DNA from: Panicum virgatum
Taxonomy: Eukaryota > Streptophyta > Magnoliopsida > Poales > Poaceae
Reading direction: 5' to 3'
Assembly: GCF_016808335.1 (NCBI RefSeq)
Contig: NC_053150.1
Span: 24,820,538-24,884,537 of the forward strand
DNA length: 64,000 bases
Made by a program: the position numbers and the translations under genes. The notes below the pieces were generated by a model. That model did not search any database. It worked only from the letters and a program-made list of their open reading frames with translations, and had not been told where the DNA came from. Shown piece after piece: positions 33,827-43,765 of this stretch (its first letter is position 1; each line of letters opens with the position of its first letter).

Positions 33827-35484
33827 TGTAGGATCAAGAACACCGACTAGAGGGGGGGTGAATAGGCGGTTTAAAATCTAAAGCCAACAACACTAGAGAA
33901 ATTTAATTAGTAACAAAGGAAAGCCCTATGTCATGCTATTACTATCTCTAGATGGGTTTGCAACCTAGGGTGACAAGATACAAATCAAGCTCTAGTAAAG
34001 TAAATTGCTCAAAGTAAAAACAAGAATTAAAGTGAGCAAGAGAAGTAACCAAGCTTGACACAAGAATTTATCCCGTGGTGTCGATGACTTGCCGGTCACC
34101 CCTAATCCACGTTGAGGTGGATTCCAAGAATCAACCGCTCCTCTATCAAGAACCTCTTGATCTTGAGCCGGCTTGAATCAAGGAACCGCTCCACACCTCG
34201 ATTCCACTAGAGTTGCTCTTCACCACTCCGGTGAGGTGAGCACAAGACCTCTCACAACCGAAATTGGGGCTCCTCAATAATCTCCTTGGAGGAGCTCCAC
34301 AAAATCCTCTTCTCCAAGCCGTCTAGGGAGCGGCAACTCCCAAGAGTAACAAGTTGATGACGCTTGCTTGAAGTTTCCCTAATGCCACAAAGCTCAAACT
34401 CTTGATGCAATGCACTAGGAAGCCCTCACACTCTCAAGAATGCAATCTCTAAGCAAGTGTGTGTGAGAGAGGGATGCCTTAGCTCTATGATGTCAAGAAT
34501 GCAGTTCAAATGGACAAGAGAGACACCCAATGGCCGGGCATTGGGTATATATAGACATCCCTTCAAAAACTAGCCATTACACTCTTTTCTGCGAAGTCGC
34601 GGACCGTCCGTGTTTTAAAAACCGGACCGTCCGCCGTTATAAACCAGTGAGTCAGAGTGCATTTAATGCGTGTCAGAACTAGCCGTTAAGCCCTGGCGGA
34701 CCGTCCGCACCCCAGGGGCGGACAGTCCGCGGTTTTGAGATCTAACTCACCAGAGACAAACATGCTCTCTGGTACAAAATCGAATTAGCCTGCGGACCAT
34801 CCGCGCCCCAAGGGCGGACCGTCCGCAGTTCACTTTTCAGCCCAAACCAGAGAAACAACCTCTCTGGTACAAATCTAAGATTAGCTGGCGGACCGTTCGC
34901 GCCCCATGGGTGGACTGTCCGCCATTCAACTTTGAAGCCCACCAGAGAGACATCCTTTCTGTTATAATTTTGAAATATAGTGGCGGACCGTCCGCCCACC
35001 TGGGCCGGACTGTCCGCAAGCCCACCAGAGCCTCTGCAACTCTCTGGAACGGTCGCGGACCGTCCGCCCCTCAGGTGCGGACTGTCCGCCGTTACTCAGT
35101 CAGCTCTCAATACTTAGGCTTTTTCAAATCTTTTCAAAACGCCATTAGCCCTCATGCATGCAACTAGACATTTTGAGCAAAATGGCACTAAAGACCCGTC
35201 AAGCATGAGTACACAACCCCTCTTGATAGTACGGCTACCTATCCAACAAATCCGGTCACTTTTCATCCACTAAACGCCTTGTGACCGGTAAAGTACAAAA
35301 GCCCTATTTTATACCTTTGCCTTGAGCCCGAGCTTTGCTCATCATCTCCAAAACTCCATACGTTCATAACCAAATCTCTTTCATCCATGGATCAACCTAT
35401 ACTCATTATCTCAAATGAAATCGTTAATCCACAAACCGTTGTCATTAATTACCAAAACTCGAATTAGGGGCCTAGATGCTTTCA
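33827..35484 (-). repeat. 5' LTR of the copia element (right)
   Basis: The plus strand begins TGTAGGATCAAGAACACCG and ends CTAGATGCTTTCA (1,658 bp). It lacks the 96-bp duplication of the left LTR. Palindrome pairs lie near 34600-34730, 34790-34830, 34885-34925, 34981-35020 and 35055-35095. Confidence 0.9.
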
Positions 35485-35489
35485 CCATG

Positions 35490-36442
35490 GAATGGATAAT
35501 TTGCTCATTCTACAGAACTTCTACAATGGGTTGACACAGTCATCCCGTGATCATGCGGATGCCGCTATGGGTGGAGCTTTCTTCTCGCTGACCATTGAAA
35601 GAGCTACATCATTGATCGAGAAGATGGTTTCCAACCAAGGTTGGAGCGATGATCGCCTCCAACTGCGCCAGCGAGGTATGCACTCCGTCAAGGAGGCCGA
35701 CATGCTCGCTATGAAGATTGATCTCCTCCTCAAGAAATTTGTGGATTATTCCCAAGATAAGGCTCATTTGCAAACACTTCAAGCCTTGGAAACTCGCATG
35801 ATGTGCGAGGTCTGCGGGAATGTTGGACATTTGGGCGACAATTACCCAGAAACCCAAGAAGAAGCTCTATTCCTCAATGGCAGCAATGGGTTTCGTCCAC
35901 AAGGAGGTCAGGGGTGGAATCAACCATGCCCATATTACCAAGTAGGTAATGGGAATTCGAATTCTTTTGGTCCTAACCAGCCTACCTTGAGAGATCTTGT
36001 CTACGGCCAAGCGAAGATCAATGAGCCCCTTCAGAAGAAGTTGGCCGCTATAGACAAATCTATGGAGACCATCCATGCCAAGATGGACAGATTCTCCACT
36101 GCTATGAAAAACCAGCTGAGTTTCTATAAGGCGCTAGAAACTCAATTATCTCAACTAGCTGCTGCTACACATGCTGCTAAACTAGGGAAGATTTTGGGGC
36201 AACCCGAATCAACTCTAGAAAGCTTGAATATCATCAATGCTATGTGGAAAGAGCCCCTTAGCAGGACATCCCTCAGCTATGCAGAGAAGCTCACACGCCC
36301 AAGAAGAGGTGCATGGGGCGAGTTGGCAGCCACAATAAGAGAAGATCCCGGAACCCTAGTGATCAGCTGCTCAATCTTTGATTATGAATTTGATCACGCC
36401 CTTTGTGACCTTGGAGCCACGTTAACATCATGCCCAAGGTGA
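35490..36442 (+). pseudogene. Athila-like gag, C-terminal part
   Basis: The frame resumes gag after the copia insertion (NLLILQNFYNGLTQSSRDH) and includes a zinc-finger remnant CEVCGNVGHLGDNYP (near 35808-35850). This is CX2CX4HX4 with Tyr at the last position, so the fourth ligand is missing. A Gln-rich helical stretch follows (KALETQLSQLAAATHAAKL), then VISCSIFDYEFDHALCDLGAT, the start of the retropepsin. A one-base frameshift after DLGAT, near 36420-36430, separates it from the rest of the protease. Confidence 0.85.
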
Positions 36443-36711
36443 CTTTCGAGAAGCTAGGCTATCCATCAATTTCCCCTACCACTATGTGTGTTCAGCTGGC
36501 AGATTCCACGATAAGATATCCAGAAGGAGTTGTGGAAAGGTTAATGGTAAAAGCCAAGAATACCTACATATTGGTGGACTTCGTAGTCCTTGATATGGAA
36601 GGAGATCTTGGAATTCCGCTCATACTTGAGCGACCATTCCTCAAGGATGCAAATGCCAGAATTGATGTGGGGAGAGGAAGAATCAGCCTCCGTATCATGG
36701 GAAGACCATGA
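36430..36711 (+). pseudogene. Athila-like retropepsin
   Basis: MPKVTFEKLGYPSISPT follows the CDLGAT active-site segment after the frameshift. VQLADSTIRYPEGVVE and ILVDFVVLDMEGDLGIPLIL are typical Athila-group protease blocks, and ILERPFLKDANARID closes the domain. The active-site sequence is Asp-Leu-Gly-Ala, as in other Athila-type elements. Confidence 0.85.
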
Positions 36712-37068
36712 AATTTAAATTCCAAAACAAGAAAGAGGTATTCCTGATTCATAAGGATAGTAAGAAACAAGGGCTATGGGCAGAGCCCGGTTGGGATGAT
36801 CAAGACTATCACCCCTCTTCCAAGCCAGCTTGGGAGGATTGGGAAATTCATACTCCACCAACCGAGCCAGTGGAAGATGATTAGAAGATCCCTGATTTCA
36901 TCACCAATACAGTATGGGAAGATGTGGACATCGTCTATCCAACATCCGAGGATCCTGTTCCTGCACCGCCTACGCCACCAAAGAGGACCGAGAAGGTGGG
37001 GCGCAAGAAGAACAAGACGTCATCGACCGCTACTACTTCTCCAGGTACAAACGAAATGACCTCAACCT
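36708..37068 (+). pseudogene. Athila-like short frame after the protease
   Basis: A frame beginning at the ATG overlapping the end of the protease frame reads MKFKFQNKKEVFLIHK, then a Trp/Asp/Pro-rich stretch and a Lys/Arg/Thr/Ser-rich end, with one internal TAG (near 36882) where Gln may be expected. It would be the protease to RT linker of a complete element. Coding stops here and no RT follows. Confidence 0.6.
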
Positions 37069-37998
37069 GATCAGGTATGGAGAAAGGTCCTGCTTTTTGA
37101 CCCTAAACTAAGAGCTAGCTTGGGGGAGGTTCCCTCCCCTAAGTCAACTGTATCCCTTTATTTGCTTTCAATAAAATTTAATAAAAGCTACCAAAAACAA
37201 AATAAAAAATTACTGCTTTATTTCCCTTTTCCATGATGCGCGGTAAGAATGCTTTAACTCCCTTTTGATAAGTTGAAAGGATGAGTTTTGCTTTGCTCTG
37301 TCATGTCTGTTGTGCCTAGTTTGAAAATAAGAGTTCTGTTGAGTTTATATTCGTTGGTTATACAAATATGTTGCCAATAAACCTGAAAGTTCCGTGGGTT
37401 GCATATGCTTGATCCAAGTCGAAGTTGTTGTGAGTTTAGATATGGTAAATAAGGTTATGCAAGCTTGTTCTATTGATGCTTGAAGTCTGGAGTTGTTTTC
37501 AAAAAAAGAAAAAAAAATTAAAAGGCAAGTTTCCCAGCAATATGCAATGTCCTACTAGAGCCATATGTCATATTCCATGAAAAACCCCTTATACATATGG
37601 TGCTTGATATTCTGTTGAGTTTTGTCAAATTGGGTGACCCTACTAAGATGCTCTTCATGCTTTCTCGATCATAAGCACGTACACGTCCCATCCATTTGTT
37701 ATATTCCTACACTAGAATTAGCACCACCATCCACTTCACATCTATAAATGCTCCATGTCTTGGTGATCTCTCTCGTAGAACATTCCTGAAATAAAATAAA
37801 GTTAGATTATGGTTGCCCTAAAAAGAAGAGAAAAGATGGCATGCCAAAGAAGCATGACCAAAAAAAGGAGAGAAAAAGGGGGTAACCATGTCTCAAAAAA
37901 GAAAAAGAAAGAGAGAGAGAGAGAGAGAGAGACAGGGATGATTCGAGAGAGAAAAGCCATTACCTCAAGGAGTAAGCCATATTCATCCATATATCCAT
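37069..37998 (+). other. Athila-like 3' untranslated region
   Basis: It contains GCTTGGGGGAGG near 37120, AT-rich sequence, A-rich runs near 37500, a purine-rich stretch at 37810-37900 and a (GA)n microsatellite near 37910-37932. No RT, RNase H, integrase or env-like frame is present. The homologous LTR sequence starts abruptly at 37999, so the polypurine tract and LTR start are deleted. Confidence 0.65.
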
Positions 37999-39139
37999 CC
38001 CGTGGGCCCCACCGCCTCAACCAAGGCACGTGGCGCTTCCCTGTTGGTTCACAACGTCGGTTTGGGGTGCTGCAGTCCATGGCTCCCTGCTATAAATACA
38101 AGGGGGGTAGAGAATAGAACACACACACCACAAACCTCTTCCTCTCTTGCATTTCTTGCATAGTCTTTAGGCTTAGTGGAGTTTAGGAGAAGTCTAGGAG
38201 TCATCGAGTCGCCGGAGTTGCTCGAGAGTCTGGTATGGGTTCATCTCTAGCTCTCTCTTGTAATATTCGGTCGTTTGTAATAGAATTAGACTATGGTTAC
38301 CGATATCTGCTTGAAGTATATTCTGAGTTATCAAGTACATGCTTCTTGTCATGGTTGCGTTATTATTCAATGCTTGCATTGCATGATCGCCCTGTGCTGG
38401 AGATGGTTAGTCTTTTGTTCTTAGGACTCTATCAACTGCTCCAGTATTCATATGATTGCTCTAGTGTGATGTCTGTCCATCCGGAGGTTGGGGGCTCCGC
38501 GCAGGACACTAGAGTATCCCTTACTAGTGTAGACATGGTATCCAGATTAGCTAAGAGTTGCTGGATGTCAACTATACCCACGGTTTGTAGAGGTAGCCAG
38601 CAGGTGGCGACAGCCCTGTCCGTGCCTTTTAGTAATCCTCCACGATTGGTATGGGGGGTAGGAGGTACATAAAGTCGCCGGGGTGTACGGGCTCCTCCCG
38701 TTACTTTGATAGCGATCTCCCTGTTGTGTAGTTTAATATCTGACGAGATAACTAATGAGAAAGTGTAGGTATAGCTAGCCTAGCACAGCTGACTCGAGCT
38801 CTGACTTTTACCTTGCACCCGGCCTAAAGTAACCTTTATTCTTTTATCCAAGAGAGTAGTTTGTGTGTGTGTGTCACACTACCTCCTACCATGTTATTAT
38901 CTTACCCCTGTTTATGCATGAGAATATCCAATCTAGATAAAGCTCACCAACTGATCTATATATTCTCTCACTCATCGCCTTCCCTGCGAAAATATAAATG
39001 ACACCCCGGTATACTCTCGTGTAAAATGCTACAGCGGTATTCCGTGCGCTTGCGGATTTATTCGTGGTTCATGAAATACTGCCATCCCAAATTGGCATCT
39101 GCGGGCGTCATCGCTAGGTGACGTTGGTAGGCGCTAACA
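37999..39139 (+). repeat. 3' LTR of the Athila-like element, 5' truncated
   Basis: It aligns with 21755-22872 of the 5' LTR and lacks that LTR's first 376 bp. It also carries an extra stretch of about 38 bp near 38730-38768 and lacks a few repeated bases of the 5' LTR. It ends GGCGCTAACA directly before GTCAT. Confidence 0.88.
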
Positions 39140-39144
39140 GTCAT

Positions 39145-39745
39145 CATGCTCAAAGTATTTTTTTCATGCTAAGACTGATGTTTATTTATGCGTAGGGGCA
39201 TATCATGAACCAACCGGTCTAAATACCATTGACACTAATCTGACCGGTTGGGTTGCTACTTCGACTATTGAGGTTTCATGACTTATTGAGGCCGAGGTTG
39301 GTAGTTAAAAAGCTTGTTGTTGGACATTTGCATAATCCAAGACATATTGGAAGACAACATGAAAACAAATTGGAGGGGTTCAAGAGTAATCTGGTCATCA
39401 TCCAATCAAGATATTGTGGTGACCGATTGACTTTATAGCAATTCGGCCATGTTATACGTCCACAACAGCTTACAAGTGTGAGAGTGATTTTAATTGGTGT
39501 CTCAACAGTCCACAGCCGAGTTAATATGTACGCAGGCTTGGTTCACTCACACAAGATGCATTAATGGCATGGAGCAGGACTGAAGTAAAGATATTGGGCA
39601 GAATCAATTGATATGGCCGATATATAGTATCGCCCTTGAAAACAAGATATGATTGGCGCAGGTGCTTCTCATTGTTTCAATGCAATTTTGAGCTTTGAGA
39701 GATGTTTCTTGGTACGCAAGCTTTACCAAAAAACAGGGGGGCACA
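39145..39745 (+). other. F3 second internal region, 3' end
   Basis: Decayed sequence after the Athila-like insertion. From about 39640 it parallels the end of the first internal region ('gatgtttcttggtacgcaag' against 'aatgtttcttgatacgcaaa'). It ends in a purine tract AAACAGGGGGGCACA before LTR C. No intact coding frame is present; 39253-39438 has no recognised domain. Confidence 0.7.
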
Positions 39746-40419
39746 TGTTGACATCCAAAATCGGCAAATACCGAATTTGCTGGACAATCTGGGCGAACCG
39801 GTCAGACCGTTTGGATAACATTGTCAAAATGCCAATTGGACACCATTGCGTAGATCTTATCGAGACGATCGAAACGTATATATAGATCGTCCAATTCGGA
39901 GTCCGGATGAGGGAGTTTTGCCTTCCGGAAGACCTGCACCCCGGTCTGACCGGTCAGACCGGTCCAGAGCAGTCCGAAATAGCCAATCCGAGTTAGGAGT
40001 TATATTTTGACACGGGATTTGTTAGTATTATGACTCCTAACGTGTACAGACCTCCCCACCCTATATATATGAAGGGCCACGGCCGATTGAGGTAATCCCA
40101 ATCGAATCAACACATTTACCCTTTACTTTTTTATCTCCGAACCCTAGCTTTTCCAACCCCTTGCTGTTCTTTGCTCGTCTCTATGGTGTTCGAGGGCGTT
40201 CTGGGTGGCCTGCCGACTCCAGGACAACCCTAGATCTGTGAGCTCCAACGGGGTCTCTCCAGAGCTTGTGGTTTTAGGTTTTTGCGGTGTCTCTGCCTCA
40301 AGCGGTCTGACTGGTCTGAAGAACCGGTCTGACCGGTCTGCGCATGACCTCGCTGGTGAGGATCGTTTGTGATCCGCGCGTGCTAGCGCATTCGTGTGTT
40401 GACTAGAATTGTGTCAACA
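39746..40419 (+). repeat. F3 LTR C (3')
   Basis: It begins TGTTGACATCCAAAATCGG and ends TTGTGTCAACA (674 bp), with TATATATATG near 40062-40071. Palindromes lie near 39797, 39943-39962 and 40309-40342; one pair is shortened compared with LTR B. It is closer to LTR B than to LTR A by eye. Confidence 0.85.
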
Positions 40420-41036
40420 TCGCTGGACACCATCGAGGCCGATCAATATTATCATGAATAGGCTCTCTTTCTGGATCCATATGATGTGGGTACTCGTCTG
40501 AATCTCGAGCATTAGCAGTCTGCTCGACCCGTTCATTAGCAGAAAACCTTCCTCCTATAGGATAATGTAGCATGGTCCTGCCCCCAGCCGATCATGCACT
40601 GAAACCCTGCCCCCAAGCCGATCATGTACAGGGATGCGTCTGTCATCACTCCTTTCTCTGATGATTGGCCCACGAGGTCTCTGGTCGAATCGTGGCTTCT
40701 TGTGCGGTCGGTATTCACGATAGAAACCGTTGCACTCTGGACAGTTACCCACTGTCGGTAGAATCAAGCCTTCCTCCCAACAGTACACGAAGAAAGGACA
40801 TCTCCAATGCCCTTCATGATGTCGTGCAGCTTCCTCCCTGTACTATCGCCTCTCCAAGTCACGCTAGAACTTGTTCAGCAACATCTGGGACATGACCTTC
40901 TTCTTTGGTGCCGCAGACTCTTCAGCCTTCTCCTGTGGCTCCTTGCCCTTGCCTTCATCGGTCGTTATCTGAGCTTTAGGGTCAACAGCTCCAGATTTCT
41001 TGGCCGATTACAACGTGGGCACCTTGGTTTGCAGTG
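40420..41036 (-). pseudogene. Tat-type gag-pol spacer
   Basis: On the minus strand this reads a Lys/Glu-rich segment (EGKGKEPQEKAEES, KKKVMSQM), then EEAARHHEGHWRCPFF, YCWEEGLILPTVGNCPECNGFYR and a basic RPHKKPRFDQRPR. The end, PRWCP, joins GLTRSQKRR at 11853 across the F3 insertion. Two Cys-rich segments could bind metal but match no named domain I can confirm. A short direct repeat (HDRLG twice) is present. Stops occur. Confidence 0.65.
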
Positions 41037-41039
41037 CAT

Positions 41040-41630
41040 TTCTTTCTCCCCCAACCAGAGTTCACCAAACCGGTGGGAACCGGTCCGGTTTGACCGGTTA
41101 CCGGTCAAACCGGTCCGGACCGGTTCCAGTTTCGGCCGGTACCCAACCGGCCAAAATTCAAAATTTAAATTTAAATTCGAAAAATGAAAAATTCCCAAAA
41201 AAATTCCTAAAAATACTTCAAGTTGCGATGAATCTAATGGTATCAAATTTTCTCAAAAATTCGTTCATTTAGTATAGTTTGCGGGGATTTAAAGTTAAAT
41301 CAAAAAAGAAAAAGAAAAAAAATGGGCCGGCCCATTAAGGCCCACCAGTCAAACCGGTCAAACCGGCCGGTAAACCAGTTGCACGGGAGCTTTTGAATTT
41401 GGATTTGAATTCAAACCGGTTAAACCGACTGGTAAACCGGTAAAACCGGCCGGTAAACCGGTCAAACCGGCCGGTAAACCGGTCGGAACCGGTTGCACGG
41501 GAGCTTTTGAATTTATTTGAATTTGGATTTGAATTCAACCGGTTTCCACCAGTTACTGGTCCAACCGGTCTGGTAAATCGGAACTGGTGGCCGGCGGTTT
41601 AGGTTAACCGGTCGGGAAAAAACCTTGCCT
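41040..41630. repeat. AACCGG/ACCGGT-rich repeat block inserted in Tat gag-pol
   Basis: The block contains more than twenty AACCGG or ACCGGT words on one strand or the other (such as 'aaccggtcaaaccggccgg'). It also has an internal duplicated segment 'gttgcacgggagcttttga' near 41379 and 41493, and two GAATTC-rich tracts. It interrupts the Tat frame, which reads KIDGHPLPTNMV just to the right. I could not identify clear terminal repeats or a target duplication, so its class is unknown and its limits are approximate. Confidence 0.6.
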
Positions 41631-41636
41631 CCAACA

Positions 41637-43749
41637 TCTACCATGTTGGTAGGCAATGGATGCCCATCTATCTTGATCGGCTTCTTTGGTGCCTCGAACT
41701 TGAGCCTCCCCTGCTCTATAGCCGATTGTATCTGCTAACGGAACACTTTGCACTCGTTCGTGTCATGATACGTTGCATTGTGCCACTTGCAGTACTTGAT
41801 ATTCTTCAGCTCCTGATCCGTTGGGATCTTGTGATACGGCTTCAGCTTAATCTGACCCTCTGACAGCAACAGATCGAAGATCTTGTCAGTCTTTGTAATG
41901 TCGAACCCATACTTCTCAGGTTCCTTTTTGCCAAACGGGCATGAGATCGGCTTCTTATTGTTCTGAACCCACTTAGCTGATCCCACCATCTGGTCATCAT
42001 CGGAATTGGAGAAATCTGAGCAATCAGCAAAATTAACTTTCTTCTGAAAGTTACTTCTCTTCTGCTCATAAGGTTTGACCTCCCCGGTCATCCTATGGGC
42101 TATCTGACTAATGCTGTAGAACTCCTGGGAAGCATATTTCTCCTTGATGTGTGGCAAGAGTCTTTGGAAAGCAACCTCTACAAGCTGATCAGACAGAACC
42201 AAACTGAAGCACTAGTTCTTGACATCTTTGAACCTCTGAATAAAAGCAGCAACCGATTCATCATTCCTTTGCCTCAAGTTGGTCAAATTGGTCAGCTTCA
42301 TCTCATGTACGCCAGAGTAGAAGAACTGGTGAAACCGCTTCTCCTGATCAGCCCAAAATATTATGTAATTGGCTGGTAACATTGTGAACCATGTAAAGGC
42401 CAATCCTGAGAGAGACATGGAGAACAGACGCACCCTCAATGCATCATTCTGTGCTGCTTCCCCACACTGCATGATGAATCTGTTGATGTGCTCTACTGTG
42501 GAGACCTCCCCTTGTCCAGAAAACTTGGTGAAATCTGGAAGCTTGTATTTGTGGGGTAAAGGGAGCTGATCATACGCAGCTGGGTATGGTGTCCTGTACA
42601 CTAGATTCTTCTGCTTTGGCCTTAAGCCAAACTGATCTCTCATCACTTCAGCAATCTTGGATGCCCAGTCAATCTGTTGACCAGCAGATGTTGTTGATTG
42701 TGACGCTGGTGAAGCTATCGGCAGGGCTACCGATGCTGGCTACGGACTGGTTGTAGCCATCGGCTGAGCAGCCAACGCTGCCTGTGCTACATGCTGAATA
42801 ACTCGATTGGATGGTCGTTGGTAAAGGACCATCTCATTGCCAAGATTGACCTGTGCTGACCCCTGATTAGGTTGTTGTTGTGCCACAAGATGTACGTTGG
42901 GCACATTCACATGACGTACGTAGCTGGTCGCATGATCATGGAATATCAAAGTAGCTCCATTAGCATGAGGTAGTCTGGGCACAAGGACCTCTGTAGGAGA
43001 GTTGAGCTGTATCATCATCGCCAGATTCTGCTATTGAGGTGTCAACCCAGAAGTCGACATGTTGGTTGGACTTGATGGCGATGGTATTGACGCAGTTGTA
43101 ACCAATGGCTGTGGAGCCAGCGCGGTGTCTTGAGACTGGGTCAGCTGTGGAGCCGACGCATTAGCTTGTTGATTCATCGGATGTGAAGCCGATGAGCTTG
43201 GTTGCCCTGCCACAGATGACATCATGTATTCTGGTGGCATACCATAACCAGTAGCAGGATCCCATCCAACCGGGAACCCTATCATGTATCCTCCCTTTGC
43301 ATGTGTAGCCATTGGTGTAGAATTTGTATACACAGGAGCAAACTGAGACGATGTTGTAGTACCAATCGGCTGTGTGCTCCAATACCCGCTTCTGCTTGAG
43401 CTTGAGGGTCAATCGGAGGTGTTGCAATAGCCGACCCGGTAGGGCAAAAACCATCTGACTTGCTGATACGCTGGTCCCATGAAACCAAGCGATCCCCTTT
43501 CTTGCAGCGTCTTGAGCACAACATTGTGAACAGAATTGGCAATGATCGAGGCATGGTTTATGAAAGCCTGCCCGACCGCTTGATTCACCATATGCCCCAT
43601 CCTGTCCTCTTTCTGTGCTTCATCATAGGGTGGAAGAGTAGGAAAATCATACTTCTTGATTACCTCTCCACTCCTGTTTGTACTGAAGGATACAAGGCAC
43701 CTCTGCTCGTAAGCTTCAATAGCTGCCTTGAGTTCTGCTTTATGCTCTT
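41637..43749 (-). pseudogene. Tat-type gag
   Basis: Read leftward from 43749, frames give a charged N-terminal region (KEEHKAELKAAIEAYEQ, MGHMVNQAVGQAF), then a Pro/Ala/Gln-rich central part (42740-43450). The gag core at 42212-42646 has YKLPDFTKFSGQGEVSTVEH and LSGLAFTWFTMLP. The next part is 41735-42202, with YGFDITKTDKIFDLL and CKWHNATYHDTNEC (CX2HX4HX4C). Then come TAG where Gln is expected, QIQSAIEQGRLKFEAP, and KIDGHPLPTNMV up to about 41640. Several frameshifts split it. The last domain is clearly homologous to the F3 gag. Confidence 0.85.
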
Positions 43750-43765
43750 CCTTCAACTTGTCCTT

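Larger units (their letters stand above)
23629..35484 (-). mobile_element. SIRE/Maximus-type Ty1/copia element with env-like ORF
   Basis: The LTRs at 23629-25385 and 33827-35484 are flanked by CCATG (23624-23628 and 35485-35489). On the minus strand the order is 5' LTR (right), primer-binding site TGGTACCAGAGCT, gag with a CCHC knuckle, protease, integrase, RT-RNase H, a long spacer, an env-like ORF, polypurine tract and 3' LTR. Integrase before RT is the copia order. An ORF after pol with an acidic N-terminus and a C-terminal coiled coil is characteristic of the SIRE lineage. Frameshifts and stops are present in most parts. At 11.9 kb it is full length for this lineage. Confidence 0.92.
21379..39139 (+). 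mobile_element. Athila-like non-autonomous gypsy element (gag-protease only)
   Basis: The 5' LTR starts TGTTGACGCTC and ends GGCGCCAACA; the 3' LTR ends GGCGCTAACA. Flanks carry the duplication GTCAT (21374-21378 and 39140-39144). The primer-binding site TGGCGCCGTTGCCGGGGA is the type found in Athila-group elements. Internal coding is gag, a retropepsin-like domain and a short acidic frame, then a long untranslated region with the motif GCTTGGGGGAGG. No RT, RNase H or integrase is present, so movement would need enzymes supplied in trans. The 3' LTR lacks its first 376 bp or so. The copia element splits gag. Confidence 0.88.
11854..40419 (+). mobile_element. F3: tandem gag-only element, LTR-internal-LTR-internal-LTR
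   Basis: Three related LTRs (11854-12691, 17647-18363, 39746-40419) separate two internal regions, both starting with a '(a)ttttgg...actcc.ctgggga' leader and both ending in a purine tract before TGTTGACA. All point rightward. Each internal region encodes a gag-like polyprotein and no intact RT, protease or integrase; the first also holds a decayed RNase H-like segment. The flanks are CTGCT on the left and TCGCT on the right, an imperfect duplication, and the Tat frame (PRWCPAGLTRSQ) resumes across them. The shared middle LTR suggests unequal recombination between copies rather than two insertions. The second internal region is split by the Athila-like element. Confidence 0.85.

Noticed and set aside
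37906..37932. GA microsatellite as part of a gene or regulatory element
   Set aside because: A simple repeat within the purine-rich 3' untranslated region of the Athila-like element; nothing more can be supported.
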